A model generated the notes under the pieces. It was not told the DNA's origin, ran no database searches, and saw nothing but the letters and a program-made list of their open reading frames with translations. Shown piece by piece: positions 45,961 to 58,143 of a stretch of DNA of 64,000 nt. A program made the position numbers and the translations under genes. The stretch is taken from the NCBI GenBank assembly GCA_003439945.1, contig QVRM01006579.1:80001-144000 (forward strand), given 5' to 3'. Position 1 is the first letter of the stretch, and the number at the start of each line of letters is the position of its first letter. The DNA is from Dermanyssus gallinae (Eukaryota > Arthropoda > Arachnida > Mesostigmata > Dermanyssidae).

Positions 45961-46796
45961 TACATCCATGTATAGGAATAAATCCTGAGCTGGGCGTGTT
46001 CATCATCAATTCACGACTAGACATATCAATCGCACCGGGGGTTTAGGTCTTCATTCTGGATTCAAGGGCTTTCCTTGTTGCCATGCTTACCATCAATGTA
46101 CACGATGACACTGCCGCATGCTTGGCTAAAGTTCGCATTTTTTAAACGTAAAGTGTCAGATAGCGCATGCGGTATTCTTGGGAGATTTCGCAATCCGACG
46201 CCTAAATTCTAGCAGAAAGCTCTTTGTATGTTGTTACCGTCACTGCTGCTTGCCTTTGTGCTCCTCTTTTTATTATTTTGTCGCATATTTCCACCGGAGA
46301 AAACGGAGTGCTAATACTTGCTACACTGTTTGCATCGTTTATGTTTTTGGTACCACTTTTTTTAATTCAAAGTCTAATGTCACTATTGTGACAAGCACTG
46401 TTGAGGTTGCAATGGTCTCAACTTGACGCTCGGACACCATGTAGGATTATTAGTGTTGAGGCATTGCACTTAGCAATATTGCTGCCAATTTATAATACCC
46501 GGCAAAGCGCATATAGAAAAATTAAAGCAACAAAGCATTTCAGAACGCGCATACCAACGTTAAACATTAAAAACGTAAATTATGCTAGCAATTTAAATAG
46601 ACACAAATTAGTAGCCGTCGGCACTAATAATGTATATATGAAAAAAGATCTTTCTTTCCCTGGGGGCTTACCATGAGGCATATCTTTAATGCACCAAAGG
46701 CCGAATATGTTGGGATACCTAGAGTTACTCCAACAGTGCTTGCGGCAGCAGCATGTACGCTGATTATTAACGGTATGGTTTACCATCAATCTCTAT

Positions 46797-46880
46797 CGAA
46801 CAACAACAGGGATCACACCGGAGATTCCCTAGCAGATGACAACCACGACTAGCGCACTAACCCTGCATCAACTGAGATTG
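46797..46880 (-). mobile_element. tRNA-derived SINE, family 2, short copy
   Basis: The minus strand reads GCAGGGTTAGTGCGCTAGTC (box A-like) then GGTGTGATCCCTG (box B-like), matching the head of the 48.1-kb copy. Only the tRNA-like head is recognisable. Confidence 0.6.
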
Positions 46881-47358
46881 CGCCATTCAGTCACACATCG
46901 AAAGTCGAACAGATGTTTTGTTGCTGTTGCGGTCCGCAGTTAAGGCAGTACCAAAACCAACGCAACTGTCTCCCAACGTCTCGGCTGTCCACTGGGTCCA
47001 GTAGAAAATCTAGTGTCTTTCTTAGGTTGTTTGGAAGACTTATGTGGATAGAGTTACCGCTAACTCGGTTCGTTGTTTTAGCTCGATTTTATTCGTGTCC
47101 AAGTAGACGCAAGTGGCCTTGCACAAAAAAACAAAGGGGCCATGTCAAACTCCTCTTCGGACAGAGATGCCGGCCTTCGCTGACGTAAGCAGCTTCAAGT
47201 CTCTTTCAAACTTCTTTACTGAAGACTGCTGGGTAGCAATTGGTTGAAATAAATAGAGCTAGCCTGCATATTCTGCAAGGCCGAACAATGCTAAAATATA
47301 CATATGTCTAGACAGAGTTCTAACAGAACAAACGGTAGCCTCAGATTTTACTACACAA

Positions 47359-47477
47359 CGTGGTTTCGTGGTAAACCTATGTATTGCCTTGCATTCGGAG
47401 GCTGTGAATTTATATGCATACCAACAACTTTTAGATCTGTTTTAATGGCTTCTCATTTAGCTGAGGTGAATGCCAAA
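47359..47477 (+). mobile_element. tRNA-derived SINE, family 1, copy 2
   Basis: GTGGTTTCGTGGTAAACC, TTGCCTTGCATTCGGAGG and AGGTGAATGCCAAA occur in the same order and spacing as in 8,003-8,122. Its box B region (GCTGTGAATTTATATGC) is degraded, so it is older or inactive. Confidence 0.6.
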
Positions 47478-47794
47478 CTTTATTGCGCTATGACTGAAAA
47501 AAAAATCTGCACACCCTTGAATATGAATTTTCTGCGAAACGTAGTTCAATGGAAATGTTAAGGTAATTTCAATGTGAATGGGGTTTTACCTTCTTTGATG
47601 TTTCGTTACCAGCGAGAGACCGGCATTTCATTGACCTTCGGTAACAGATCAACGGAAATACTATGCCATATTTTGAACATCCGAGATGAACGGTCTGGAG
47701 CACTGTATGTTTAATTAGTTCCAGAACTAAATTGCCTTACAAATAGCTTTTCCTTACGATATTCATAGCGTTAATTCGAATAGTGACACCGCTT

Positions 47795-48120
47795 GCTGGG
47801 CTGATGATGATTATGTTGATGATGATGATGACGGCCCAAAGTCACCCAAACTGAATCTAGGGTGAATAGCTTTGCTTTGCATACTCGAGAAAAGCTATTT
47901 TTCACGACTACTGTCGTGCACAAACACCCAAATGGTTTATAATAAGACATGCAAGTCTTCTGGTATACGCATGGCCGCTAACTGTCAGCGGAATGGTCTA
48001 TCATCTATTCTCAATGAGCACGTTCAAAGAAATTTCGATCAACCTCAGGGATCGAACCGGCAACACCCCGGTTGATGCCAACCATGACTAGCGCACTAGT
48101 CCCCTAGACCACTTCGCAAC
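47795..48120 (-). mobile_element. tRNA-derived SINE, family 2, long copy with (ATC)n tail
   Basis: On the minus strand it starts TGCGAAGTGGTCTAGGGGAC-TAGTGCGCTAGTC (box A-like), then GGTTCGATCCCTGAGG (box B, 48,043-48,058), a ~190-bp unrelated body, and ends in ATC/AAC trinucleotides at 47,797-47,831. Head, body and simple-repeat tail make a standard SINE layout. Confidence 0.75.
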
Positions 48121-49259
48121 ACAATATTAGGACCACTTAACCGTCGCAAACTACCATTCATAAATTGCGAGATAAACAAGTCGTCTTACCATGCACGTCG
48201 CCCTATTCGGCAACATTAACACCCACCTCTTGCTTTATCTCGTAGACCTTGGCTGAGCCCATTTCGTATTCCTCGAGACACTTCGATCTCCGGGTTACCT
48301 TCGCAGATCGACAAAGGTACGCCTAAACGTTTTGCCGCTCTTTTTATTATTTGTGTCGTTTATCATTCCTCCCGTCTCTGTCGGTGTTATTCTCGCTCTT
48401 CTTCGTTTGTCCTTGCGCAGTTTCCTGTTCCTCTCTGGTGCTTTCAAATATCTTCATTAGCCGGAACGGGTCGACTTCTTCGTTTGCAGCCATTGTTGTG
48501 GTTACTAATTTATTTTTTGCCATCGCCATTTGATCGAAAGCTCAAAAGTGTCTTCTTCAAAATTCCGTCGGATCTGTCCAGATAGCTCGTGCCTCACTTT
48601 ATTCCTCTGCGGTAGTACTTTTATTTTTTTAAACTAGCGTTGTTTTTGACTGCTTTTCTTATGCTGCGTATTATTTCCGTTTGCTTTTTTTTACATCGTG
48701 CTTACGCTTTTACGGTTTAATAGCCATGTGTCTACACAATAAACTACTTCTTTCCTCTTCTCTCCAATTGCTCAGCCGGGGATGTTTCCCTTGCGTGGCA
48801 CAAGATAACATTATTATTATTATTGGTTACCACTGCGGTTTGCAAAGAACACGGAGGAAATGTCAGATGCTGTATCCTAAACCTGAGGCCCAAAATCGAA
48901 TGATGCGGGCGTGTTTATGTAGGTCTGTGAAAAATATTTCAAAATTCTAGTGACCTGGAACTAACGCGGAAGGGCAGCAAATTGCAAGGCATTTGGACAG
49001 CGAGACAGGACAACGGGCGTCAATAAAGAAGGTCACCAAAAGCAAGGACAGAAATATGATCCTGCAGCTGGAGAACCGGGATGGCAATAGGCACTCGTCA
49101 TCAAGGATGACGATGGACATGCAAACTGGCAGGTAAACTGCATAGACGCGCACGTGCCCGTCATAACCGCTTTGTGGGGCACAAGCCCTTCAACGAATGA
49201 GGCGGGCATTGAGAGGACGTTTGGGAAGAGCCGAGGCATGGTACGCTCTAATAAAGGCG
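48121..49259. other. intergenic, nothing secure
   Basis: Mostly T/C-rich on the plus strand. A 121-codon minus-strand frame (49,398-49,033) overlaps the transposon core at its start and is not assigned. Confidence 0.4.
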
Positions 49260-49850
49260 TCAATAGCGATTCAGCTGCGGCTGTCGCGCGACACGTCGGC
49301 GGTAGTGAACGTCGCCACACAGTCATTTTACATGCACTTAATCTGGACATCTCACCAAAAAATCGTAAGTACTCCGCAACCACAGCTCGCATTGCCATAA
49401 GTGTGGTACCAAAATGATCGTCATGAAATGCGCATTTGCCTGAATATGTTAGTTTAGAGCGCTGTAAGTGGTCGTAAGGTAATGATTTTGAGGTATTGGG
49501 CGTGAAGGTTAATAAAATAACTTCATTTTGGCGAATTCTCTTCTAAGTGACCATGTAGCATCTTCTGACCGGCCTTATGAGTTCTTCGAAAGAAGCAGAA
49601 CTTTCTCACGAACACGGCGGTGTGTTTAGCTTCTGTCTAGGAAACCTAGTTGTCTCGCAACAGCACATTATATGCTCCTATGTCGGGCAAAAACACTAAT
49701 GTCACAAATTGTAGTAATTTAACTCTCATTCCGAAACAGGGCCTCTTAGATGCCATGTTCCATTGTGAAAAATATTTGCCTTAACAGGCTCTACAATTCC
49801 ATATATCGTTGATCAAATATTCCTGTAATACCCTGTATATATATGATTGT

Positions 49851-49852
<2 letters not shown>
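49260..49852. mobile_element. palindromic Tc1/mariner-like element, family A (half copy)
   Basis: Contains the loop core (49,274-49,325) and one arm of the 18.4-19.4 kb element, in the same order: CTCCGCAACCACAGCT, ATGATTTTGAGGTATT, CTTCTGACCGGCCTT, TTGTCTCGCAACAGCACATT, and the end TACCCTGTATA. It retains the segment (TTGTCTCGCAACAG...CTATGTCGG) that the full copy has only in its left arm. The other arm is missing: sequence left of 49,260 does not match. Confidence 0.78.

Positions 49853-49914
<62 letters not shown>
49853..49914. repeat. (TA)n microsatellite at the element end
   Basis: A TA run of about 30 units, about 17 bp beyond the CCCTGTATA terminus. Confidence 0.97.
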
Positions 49915-49916
<2 letters not shown>

Positions 49917-52149
49917 GAAAAATCTCTGGCATTCTAAAGTACTTGCCAAGGGGTCACCCATCTAGGAGGGTTCAACCGTTTTTGCCTGGAAATGATTTAT
50001 TTATAGTTAAGTACATCCAGGTAAAGTTTTTTTTAAGGCTAATGCCCGTGTACGGGTTCTCTATGTCGGAATTAATAATGCATGATCTAAGCAATTTAGA
50101 GTGCACAAAAACTAACTCAAGTAACTAAGGATTCTGGGGTTAGATATTTTTATTTTACAGTTTTGTTTTATCTCCGTAAGCCTAAGCTGTCATAAAGCCA
50201 TGCGACATTAATGCTTTGTTTCGGAAGCATCGGAAAGTCACTAGGAATGCTGGTTATTATCAGAGAAGTGCTGCATACAAAACATTGCACTCTCCTAGTG
50301 TAGTCTGAAGCCGCTTTAAGAAATTAAAGGTACCTCGCGTGTGGAAGGTAGTTTCCCAGGACTGCTGAACAGCAGTTGAAGCGTGCGCGAGGAGTGCCCG
50401 TTAAGTTAATACTGAGGTATGAACTGCGATAATTAACCCCCTTTTGGAAAAAAAATTAGCATGTTCTTGAGATTTTAAGGGGAGCTGTAGAGAACGCTCC
50501 TTAGTGAGAATTACCACATCGTTTTGCAAGGCAGATGTAGACCGTGCAGTAGTAATAACGCGCATACCTTGAGTACACAATTTGTTCTGGTTTTTGAGCT
50601 TGGGGGCGTTTCATGTCACAACAACAGCCATCGCATTGGCGTATAGTTTAAATGCCACACTAAGAGGTCGGAGAGCCGAAATACTCTGTACCACGCGATG
50701 TTTTACTCCTTGCTGAGATGCTTTTACGGTAGCCAATTTTTAGAATATTTGGTCGCACCTAGACGAAACCCAATTTACGTTTTCGATCTCAAGGTACATT
50801 TCATTAACCTCATCTTGTTGACTTATATCTTGTCTAAGGTAGATGAGTAAGGTCTTAAAATCTTAAGTAATGTCTACAGTCAACGTTGTTTGAAGTCTGT
50901 AATGCCATATTTTTATATATATTCTTCAGGCATACCACTTGAAAGTTACATGGTTAACAATAGAGCAACTATTGTGTTGTTGTGACATTTATTGGTTCTA
51001 TTACTTAATCTTAGACTTTAAAAAAATGCGCTCTTTGATTTCAGCTTGTTCCTGCGCTTTTCAAATGAAATAGTGAGACTTTTGTAAGTTCTCGTTTGAA
51101 ACATTATTTATTGATTCCAAGCTACCCTTTGCTCGATATAAATGATTATGTGCCTACAGCGTACTCACTTTAGGAAGGTTTGTTTTATGCAATAGGCTAT
51201 GTAGTCATGTTGTCTTGATATTATGTGGCTAATTTCGAATAGTTATGGAAATAATAAGAAACGACAATGTGTCAGTAGATAACAGTAATTAGTATGGTGT
51301 TTTGGTGTCCAGCGCTGCGTATGTTATATGTGCAGAATTGGGTGGTGCAGGAATGTGGTTTTGTTTGCGCAGCTTCTCTAAAACGTGTTATGGTTTTTTA
51401 AATTTAACTCTTGAATTGATCATCAAGGTCCCAATACGTAGGTCGTTTCCTCAGTCGGAATTCTAACCGGAATGCATACTTAAACAAGTACACAAATCAT
51501 ACTTTTGTACGTATTCAAATTGCTATGAGTGCTGCAAGGCGACCACTTTCAATCTCCTCTCATAGTCGTCGGTGCGCTCTAGTTTTGTTTAACATCCATA
51601 TTTAGTCAGGTTATATCGTCGCGATTCGGTTGCGAATATCAGCGGCACGATTTTGACTTTCCGAAAAGCTCAACCACAGTCATCACCAGTAAGGCACTGA
51701 TCATATAATGATAAACCTTTCAGGTCTAATGATGGCGGCTTCTTTAAGAACTGCACGAACACAGAGTTAGGAAGGAAGGTTTACCTACGCGTTGTACCTC
51801 ACTCAAATAACGAGGTACGAAACTAGACAAATACGGCCAGGTGGTGGAGAACGCCAACTTCGTAATCTTTACCCCGGAGCAACACCTGCAGTCCAAATCT
51901 CCGCAGATTTCCTGTCTCTACAAAGGCGAGCTGTCACGTGTGTCAAGGCGTGCTGTTATCACTTGTCTCCGGGGGACGACGGGTTGATCTCCCACCTCCC
52001 ACGACCGCCGGGTCAGGAAAATCTCATACGCACGTACTTTTGCTTTGTTGCTGCGCAGGAAATTTGAATATTCCACGTAGCGTTCACGAAACGAAGTCAC
52101 CAGCGTTCGTAACGAGAGCCTTCTTTGTTCCCTGATATCGGCCACTGAC
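49915..52149. other. AT-rich intergenic, nothing recognised
   Basis: Over 2 kb without recognisable coding exon, RNA or repeat. Short frames at 51,792-52,145 on both strands are unassigned. Confidence 0.45.
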
Positions 52150-52865
52150 GCGGCAGGGCAAATGATGCATTTTGGCCCAGGCCATTACTGGCCCGCCCAG
52201 CAGTAGTGACATGGGCTGGGATGATGACAAAACCGCTATACATCCATCATATCTCCCAACCCCTCCACCTCCTCACCCCGCCAGCTGCCAGGCCGGCAAC
52301 GACTCCTTGCACAGTAATTTTGTCTGCACGAGCCGGCAAGCTGTGAATAGAAGCGTGATTTTTCGTGGGAATTATTTTTCTTGGCGAGACATACAGAAGC
52401 GGCGTGGAAGACAACACTGACGGATATGACAATGATGATGCTCCGGCTGCTCGACGAAATGCTGGCCAACCGCAAAAGGAACACATCGTACACTGAAACA
52501 AACATCTCGGCCTGCGAGACAAACACATTGTACTCCGAAACAGAGATCCCATACTTCGACGGTCGTTCGTCGCAAATACAAGGTCGTGACGTTGGGGATC
52601 CTTTGCAGCGAGCGTCACGCTACGTAGAAGCAATTTGTGGCAGTTTCTCTTGGCCGACAGAACCTTGGTCTTGCTGCTGACCCCTGGCCACCACCACGCT
52701 CTGTGCTTTGCCTTGACATTGGAGCTAAATCTCAATCAGGATGGTCCCGCTGTCCCTCTGGCCCCAGCGTCCCTTTGAAATTGTTCTGTGTTAGTAGATT
52801 ACGAAGAAAAAGACGTGACTATGTTATCATCAGACGCAGCAAGAGCAAATCAAAGGCCTAAAAGA
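52150..52865. other. open frames without recognised domain
   Basis: The minus strand has a 162-codon frame (52,735-52,247), the plus strand a 99-codon frame (52,381-52,680) with a small internal repeat (YTETNIS.CETN.LYSETEI). No family recognised. Confidence 0.2.
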
Positions 52866-54240
52866 AAATTGTTTTATTTCCTTAGCAGTTAGCTACAGCT
52901 TGTCGAGCACAGATCACGTTGCACCATTTGTTTTGTAGCTAAGCTTTTAAGCACAAATTTATTTTGTAGCTTAGTGAATAAGCACCATTTATTTTGCAAT
53001 TTAGCGTAATAAACGCTAAGTTTCAAAATAAACATTTTCATCCCAAATGCGTAAACTTTATAAATGAGCCCACTAAGATACTAAGCGTCTACCTTTGTTC
53101 TATTGTAAATCAAATTATATATTCATACATGGCCTTTGGTCGAGCTTTCCATAGTTGCTTGCATTTAAAATGGATTTTTGAGATGACACTTGATCCTAGT
53201 TAATATGTATTTTGGTATAGTTTATAAATTGCTTATCACTGCTACTTGCTTTAATAATAGTTGTAAGTTACATATCGCTGCAAGCTACAAGGCAGCTGCA
53301 CGAATGAATTCATTGTTTATGCGCAAGCGATTGCAATAGACGCAGAATACTAGACATTCCAAAGACACTTTCCTGTCTTGTGCTAATATAACATTTTCTT
53401 GTATTAGTGGTAGTTTTACATGGTCAATTCTTTTTCAGTTCAAATAATAAAGTTTAACCGACGATGACATAGTTCTCACTACAATACCAAGTACTTTTTA
53501 CGTAGACTTCATTACAATACCACACGTTGAGGAAAATCTAAATTACAAATTTCACTATATTTGCATATACTGCCGTCGATCGAAGAAGGGTTAATCTAGT
53601 AGAAAGTAAGAGTTTACATCGGGAAAAACATCAGCCTTCGCTTCTTTGAGGCATCTCTCAACACAATCCTAACCATTTGTCCAGGTTCGCCAGGGAAGGC
53701 GCGTTCTAAGCACAATAAACCCATTTATTGCTAGTATCGGACAGAAGAAGTGTTTTGTTGTTCCGGGTTTAATTAGGTGCCATCTTTGATTTTTAAAAAA
53801 GTACTCTTACCGCCAAAGCCACTATTGCTACCCATTAGGATTAGAGCAGGCACGAGTCTAGCCCACTGGAGCATACCGATTAGATAAATAGAACATATTA
53901 AATAAATAAGCGTAAACGTTTAAAATTAAATGTGCCGCCTTCAAAAACGAGACCAGCTCAAACGGAGTGCTGAGTTTTTATTCAGCATATATACATACGC
54001 ATGCTTATTAAAGCAGGTGTCTGAAACTGAGCACATGGGCTCTCCACCGTTTTCCTTACTATGAGCAAATAACTCAATAAAACGATTAAACGTTTATGTT
54101 TAGTAAACATAACTAATGCAGGTCTATTTAATGCAATAGGTATTTGGCCAGGCGGTACATCGAGTCTTAATTTCGTTACCCACTACAATGAAAGCCCTTT
54201 TCCGGGCGCTTTTTCCCCGCAGTGGCAAACGCATTTTGCC
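52866..54240. other. AT-rich intergenic, nothing recognised
   Basis: Starts with TTTGTAGCTAAG/TTTGTAGCTTAG/TTTGCAATTTAG words at 52,931-53,006, a weak ~36-bp periodicity with ACCATTT. Otherwise featureless. Confidence 0.4.
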
Positions 54241-55730
54241 AAAATCCGCCGCCGCCGTCCCCGCCGCTGCTTGTATGTTATAATAATACAAGGATTACTG
54301 GTTAACCCCTTTCACCTGATTACCCATTGCGTGTGCACCATTGTTCTTTTTTCGCCTGGCGTGTCTTGTTGTTGGTTCTTTCTGGCTCCTCTGCCGGGTT
54401 GGTGGGTGGCTGGCTGGCCTTTTTTGGTTGCTAATCGTGGTTTGTGGATTCTCTCTACCACTACCACCAGTGCATTAAAATACGCTTACGGCATGAAAAC
54501 AGGCAAGAATTTGTTGAGCCGGTCTGTCTGCTGGGTTACTCATGTGTATGTGAGAGTGTATCTGTATGTATGTGTGGGGTCTGTCGGTTGTCGTTTCACT
54601 CTATTAGTCTTCACAATGTAGGCGACGGAGCGCTATTTCGTTGTCTTTAGGAGCATGGAAACCGGAGTTGGGGAACAGCCCGGAAGCGGGTTACACATCA
54701 TCGAAATGAGAAGGGCAAACCAAAACCAAAAGGGGACAGGCCATAGGGTTGGCGATTTAATGTTTCGTAAGCAATACGCCACCGACAACAAACAGCTGTT
54801 GTTCAATTGACGTCGCAGATGCGTCAGCAGCAGTGACTCATCGACGGCGTCGTCATTATCGCCGTAGTCACTTTACAAATTCACTATTTTTCTGGCGTTC
54901 GTCGGGCGTACGCGCGCCTCGTATCGTGCTTTCACTTTTCCCTTGTCCTCTCTTTGTCGCTACTACTACTACTATCTACCTATCCACCTATCCATTATCA
55001 ATCTATATATTGATTTATTCATTCATGTATCTCTTCCTGACACGAATCTCGTTATCTGAGCCGCCACATAGTGTTACTATGGTAGGAGGACCCCGATCCC
55101 GTCCCCCTCGGGTTTGAAACGTGTTTGCCGCCACCGCCGCCGCCGCATTTCACTCGATTGTCTTTTCTGCCCTTGAAAACGGAAGCGTTGAAGCGGTTTG
55201 TGAGTCGAAGCAGAAATGTTCTTGCGGCTGCTGCAGCTGCTGTTGGCACTACCGCCGCCACTATGACGCGGGCAAAGCACTAGAACAGAGGGCGCTGAGA
55301 AGGCGACATTGCTGATTTACGAGGTTCTGTCGCTTTCTATATTAATCTCTGTCTCCTTCTTGAAGAAAAGAGAAAAGCCTTTTCATGGTTGGCCTCACCA
55401 AGTGTGTGTGTGCGCGTTGCTACTACTGGTGTGTGGCACGATGGGCATTTGAACAAAAAACCGACGCGTACTGCAAACACCATTTTGTCAATCGTCAACT
55501 TGTCCCGCATTGTGGGCCCGGAATTGAAAAAGCGGACATTTTGTCGTCGGCGCAGCTTGTGATTTCCTCTCGTAGACCAGCGTACGTGCACCTTTCGCAG
55601 CCAGTAGTAAGTAGTTCTGACTCGTTACAATGTTGCAGTTCTAATGAACGTTAGGCCTAATAATCGTTAGCAATAAATAATTCATCCATGTGCATGTATT
55701 ACTAATACATGTCATGTGTACCAGTGTATT

Positions 55731-55732
<2 letters not shown>
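54241..55732. other. mixed GC-rich sequence, no secure gene
   Basis: CCGCCG and GCCGCC triplets at about 54,248-54,270 and 55,130-55,146. Open frames up to 116 codons (54,271-54,621) show no recognisable domain. Confidence 0.25.

Positions 55733-55793
<61 letters not shown>
55733..55793. repeat. (TA)n microsatellite
   Basis: A TA run of about 29 units. Confidence 0.97.
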
Positions 55794-55797
<4 letters not shown>

Positions 55798-56564
55798 TTA
55801 AACGTTGGCTCATCAATGGTCTGCTTGTATGGCAGGTAGCCAGGTGCCTACACACAAATCATTGCGACCTTTATCACAGTTGAGCTCAGGTTCTTAGGAT
55901 GCAATCGTATCCTATAATAAGCGAATCATGCCACATAATCATACAAGCATACGTACACCGTTTCATGTAGTAATAAAGTGCATTTATGTTATGCTACGTA
56001 AACGGTTTGTGGCAGAATCTCAAGTAATTTCATATTTAAAGCAATCACACGTAGATGCTTCTGCCTCAAGAGGAATAAATACAGTAGCTTACCAAATGAA
56101 GTTTCTTTTTTAGGGATTGTTTCAAGGTGCTCAATCTCAAAGTTAACATCTAACACCTAGAAACGCTGCCCTATGACGGACTGCCCAGCAGTTAGACCGT
56201 TGTTAACACAAAACAGCAATATAAAATACATAAACTATCATTACCTGCATCAGTACTTACCTGTAAGCAGTTAGCATAATGTCACAAAAAAATCCGTAGA
56301 AATGTATGGTAAAAAATGTTAAGAATGATGGCAGATGTTTTTGATACACGTCGATGCAAAGAAGGATACTCCGAAGCTAGAGAAGTGGACGTTAATATGA
56401 GAACACACATTTCGTTGCATTACCTAACGAGCTCATAACACAGCACTCCCAGTAAAATACGCAACGGTAGGTGCAAACAACACGCATATTTTATGTCGCA
56501 TATATCTGGACACACAACGATCACAAAACGTCAGCATCAATTGGTCGATTTTTGGTGATTACTG

Positions 56565-56700
56565 AACATCATCTCTACGTTGCCTTTTGTGTACATAGTT
56601 CCAACGACACCCTTTGTCGGAGGAGCGCTGTCGATCTTGGCTCCGCTCTGACCTCGAAGAGCTTTTTCCCAAGCTCATTTTGAGTTTAAGTGTATCGTTG
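56565..56700 (-). mobile_element. retroelement C-terminal fragment, subfamily 2
   Basis: The minus strand encodes LGKKLFEVRAEPRSTALLRQ-RVSLEL, nearly the same as the plus-strand sequence LGKKLFEATAEPRSTAFLRQ-RVSLEL at about 57,878-57,960. Only about 130 bp are recognisable and no microsatellite adjoins. Confidence 0.75.
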
Positions 56701-57178
56701 CCCTACATACGCTACTACGATGACTCAAGGAAACGAACGCCATTACAACTTGGTATTACGGCTTACAAATTATTTCAAAGACTCTTTTCGTAAGCCCATC
56801 GCATTGTTGCAGACACGTCCTCGCCTGACCGCAATGTATTCGCAAGCAGCTTTACGCCTTTGAAGTCGCCGAAGTTAAACTACACGCTGCGCATCTCCCT
56901 GACTATTCCATGTCGTCGTGCTTTACAAGCATATGCTCACGCGGCGCGACATTTACTAGGTGGAGTTTTAAACGTTGAGTTCTATGGCAACACCCAGATA
57001 AGGGAAACCCTTGCATAAACTCGGCATAAAGCTGCCACGGACCTCGCTCTTGTGTATTACGCCGCGCTATCACTTGGGTTCGTTCGGCCGGTTTGGATCA
57101 GATGTTCCTCATATATGTAGTTTACAATGCCAGTGATGCGGCAGAGTTGGCAGCTAAGCATACGGTTGGTGCAGGCTC

Positions 57179-57475
57179 TTGAGACGACGTCCCGCCCGGC
57201 ACACGCTTAAGGAATACATATTGGCGTTAATCAGAGAGCAGGATATTGTGGTTGTACAGGTTCTAATTTTATTTGGCGGTCGCTGGCTTCCACTCGAGTT
57301 CACAATAGAAGCAATGACGAATCCCATACTCCATTTGGCTGGTAAGCGTCCAATGGAGGTTGTCAAGGATTCAACACCCGTCGAGGTTACGAAGCGTTCT
57401 GTGTTCAGCAAGCCTCCGCGTGCTCCCACAAAGCGAGGTAAGCCCGAAAGACAAAGGGAATATATATAAGTAAAT
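57179..57475 (+). other. unassigned 96-codon open frame
   Basis: Reads RRPARHTLKEYILALIREQD, then FGGRWLPLEFTIEAMTNPIL and ends in basic RGKPERQREYI with TAA. It sits between two retroelement fragments, so a retroelement origin is likely, but I recognise no motif. Confidence 0.2.
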
Positions 57476-57647
57476 TAAATATTCCAAATAAGTAAAGTTT
57501 TAAACATATTATTTACAACAAACGTTAATAGTAAATTGTCACTTTACTCGAATGTAGTATTGCTAACGTTATTGTTGATACTCGTCGTTATGACGACAAT
57601 AGCGTTCATTATGATAATCTTGTATCATGGAAAACGATGGTTGTTGC

Positions 57648-57650
<3 letters not shown>

Positions 57651-57717
<67 letters not shown>

Positions 57718-57718
57718 A
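57651..57718. repeat. (ATT)n microsatellite
   Basis: About 22 ATT units forming the 5' border of the plus-strand retroelement copy. Confidence 0.98.
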
Positions 57719-58111
57719 TATCGTGCACTAGCCAACGCGGGCGTCGGCAACATTATCCACCCACGGGAGATGCACAAACGGCGCTTATACGCGCATCTCC
57801 TTGAGGACCACGTTGTAATGGCGTTCGGCCTCGAGTCATCTGGCGTTTGGGGCAAGGATGCACTCAAACTGACAAAGGAGCTTGGGAAGAAGCTCTTCGA
57901 GGCCACAGCGGAGCCAAGATCGACCGCTTTCCTTCGACAGAGAGTGTCATTGGAATTACAGAGAGGCAACGCCAAAGTGATGTTGAGTGGTCACCGACAC
58001 TCAAGCAATAATAATAATATAAGCAATATTGTAGATATTATATAAGTAATATATTGATAATTGTGATACATGTACATATTGATAAAATAAACCATTGTTA
58101 AAAAAAAAAAA
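57719..58111 (+). mobile_element. TAA-associated retroelement, subfamily 2, 5'-truncated copy
   Basis: Open frame from the ATT tract: HKRRLYAHLLEDHVVMAFGL, then ESSGVWGKDALKLTKELGKK and LFEATAEPRSTAFLRQRVSL, ELQRGNAKVM, stopping at about 58,043. This is the C-terminal module that follows the RPD nuclease-like core in this family. A polyadenylation signal AATAAA (58,086-58,091) lies about 10 bp before a 13-bp A run, then (ATT)n. Both borders are ATT repeats and the coding part is uninterrupted, so this copy may be young. Confidence 0.8.
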
Positions 58112-58143
58112 ATTATTATTATTATTATTATTATTATTATTTA
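58112..58143. repeat. (ATT)n shared between two convergent copies
   Basis: About ten ATT units lie between the poly(A) end of the plus-strand copy and the 3' end of the minus-strand copy. Confidence 0.97.
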
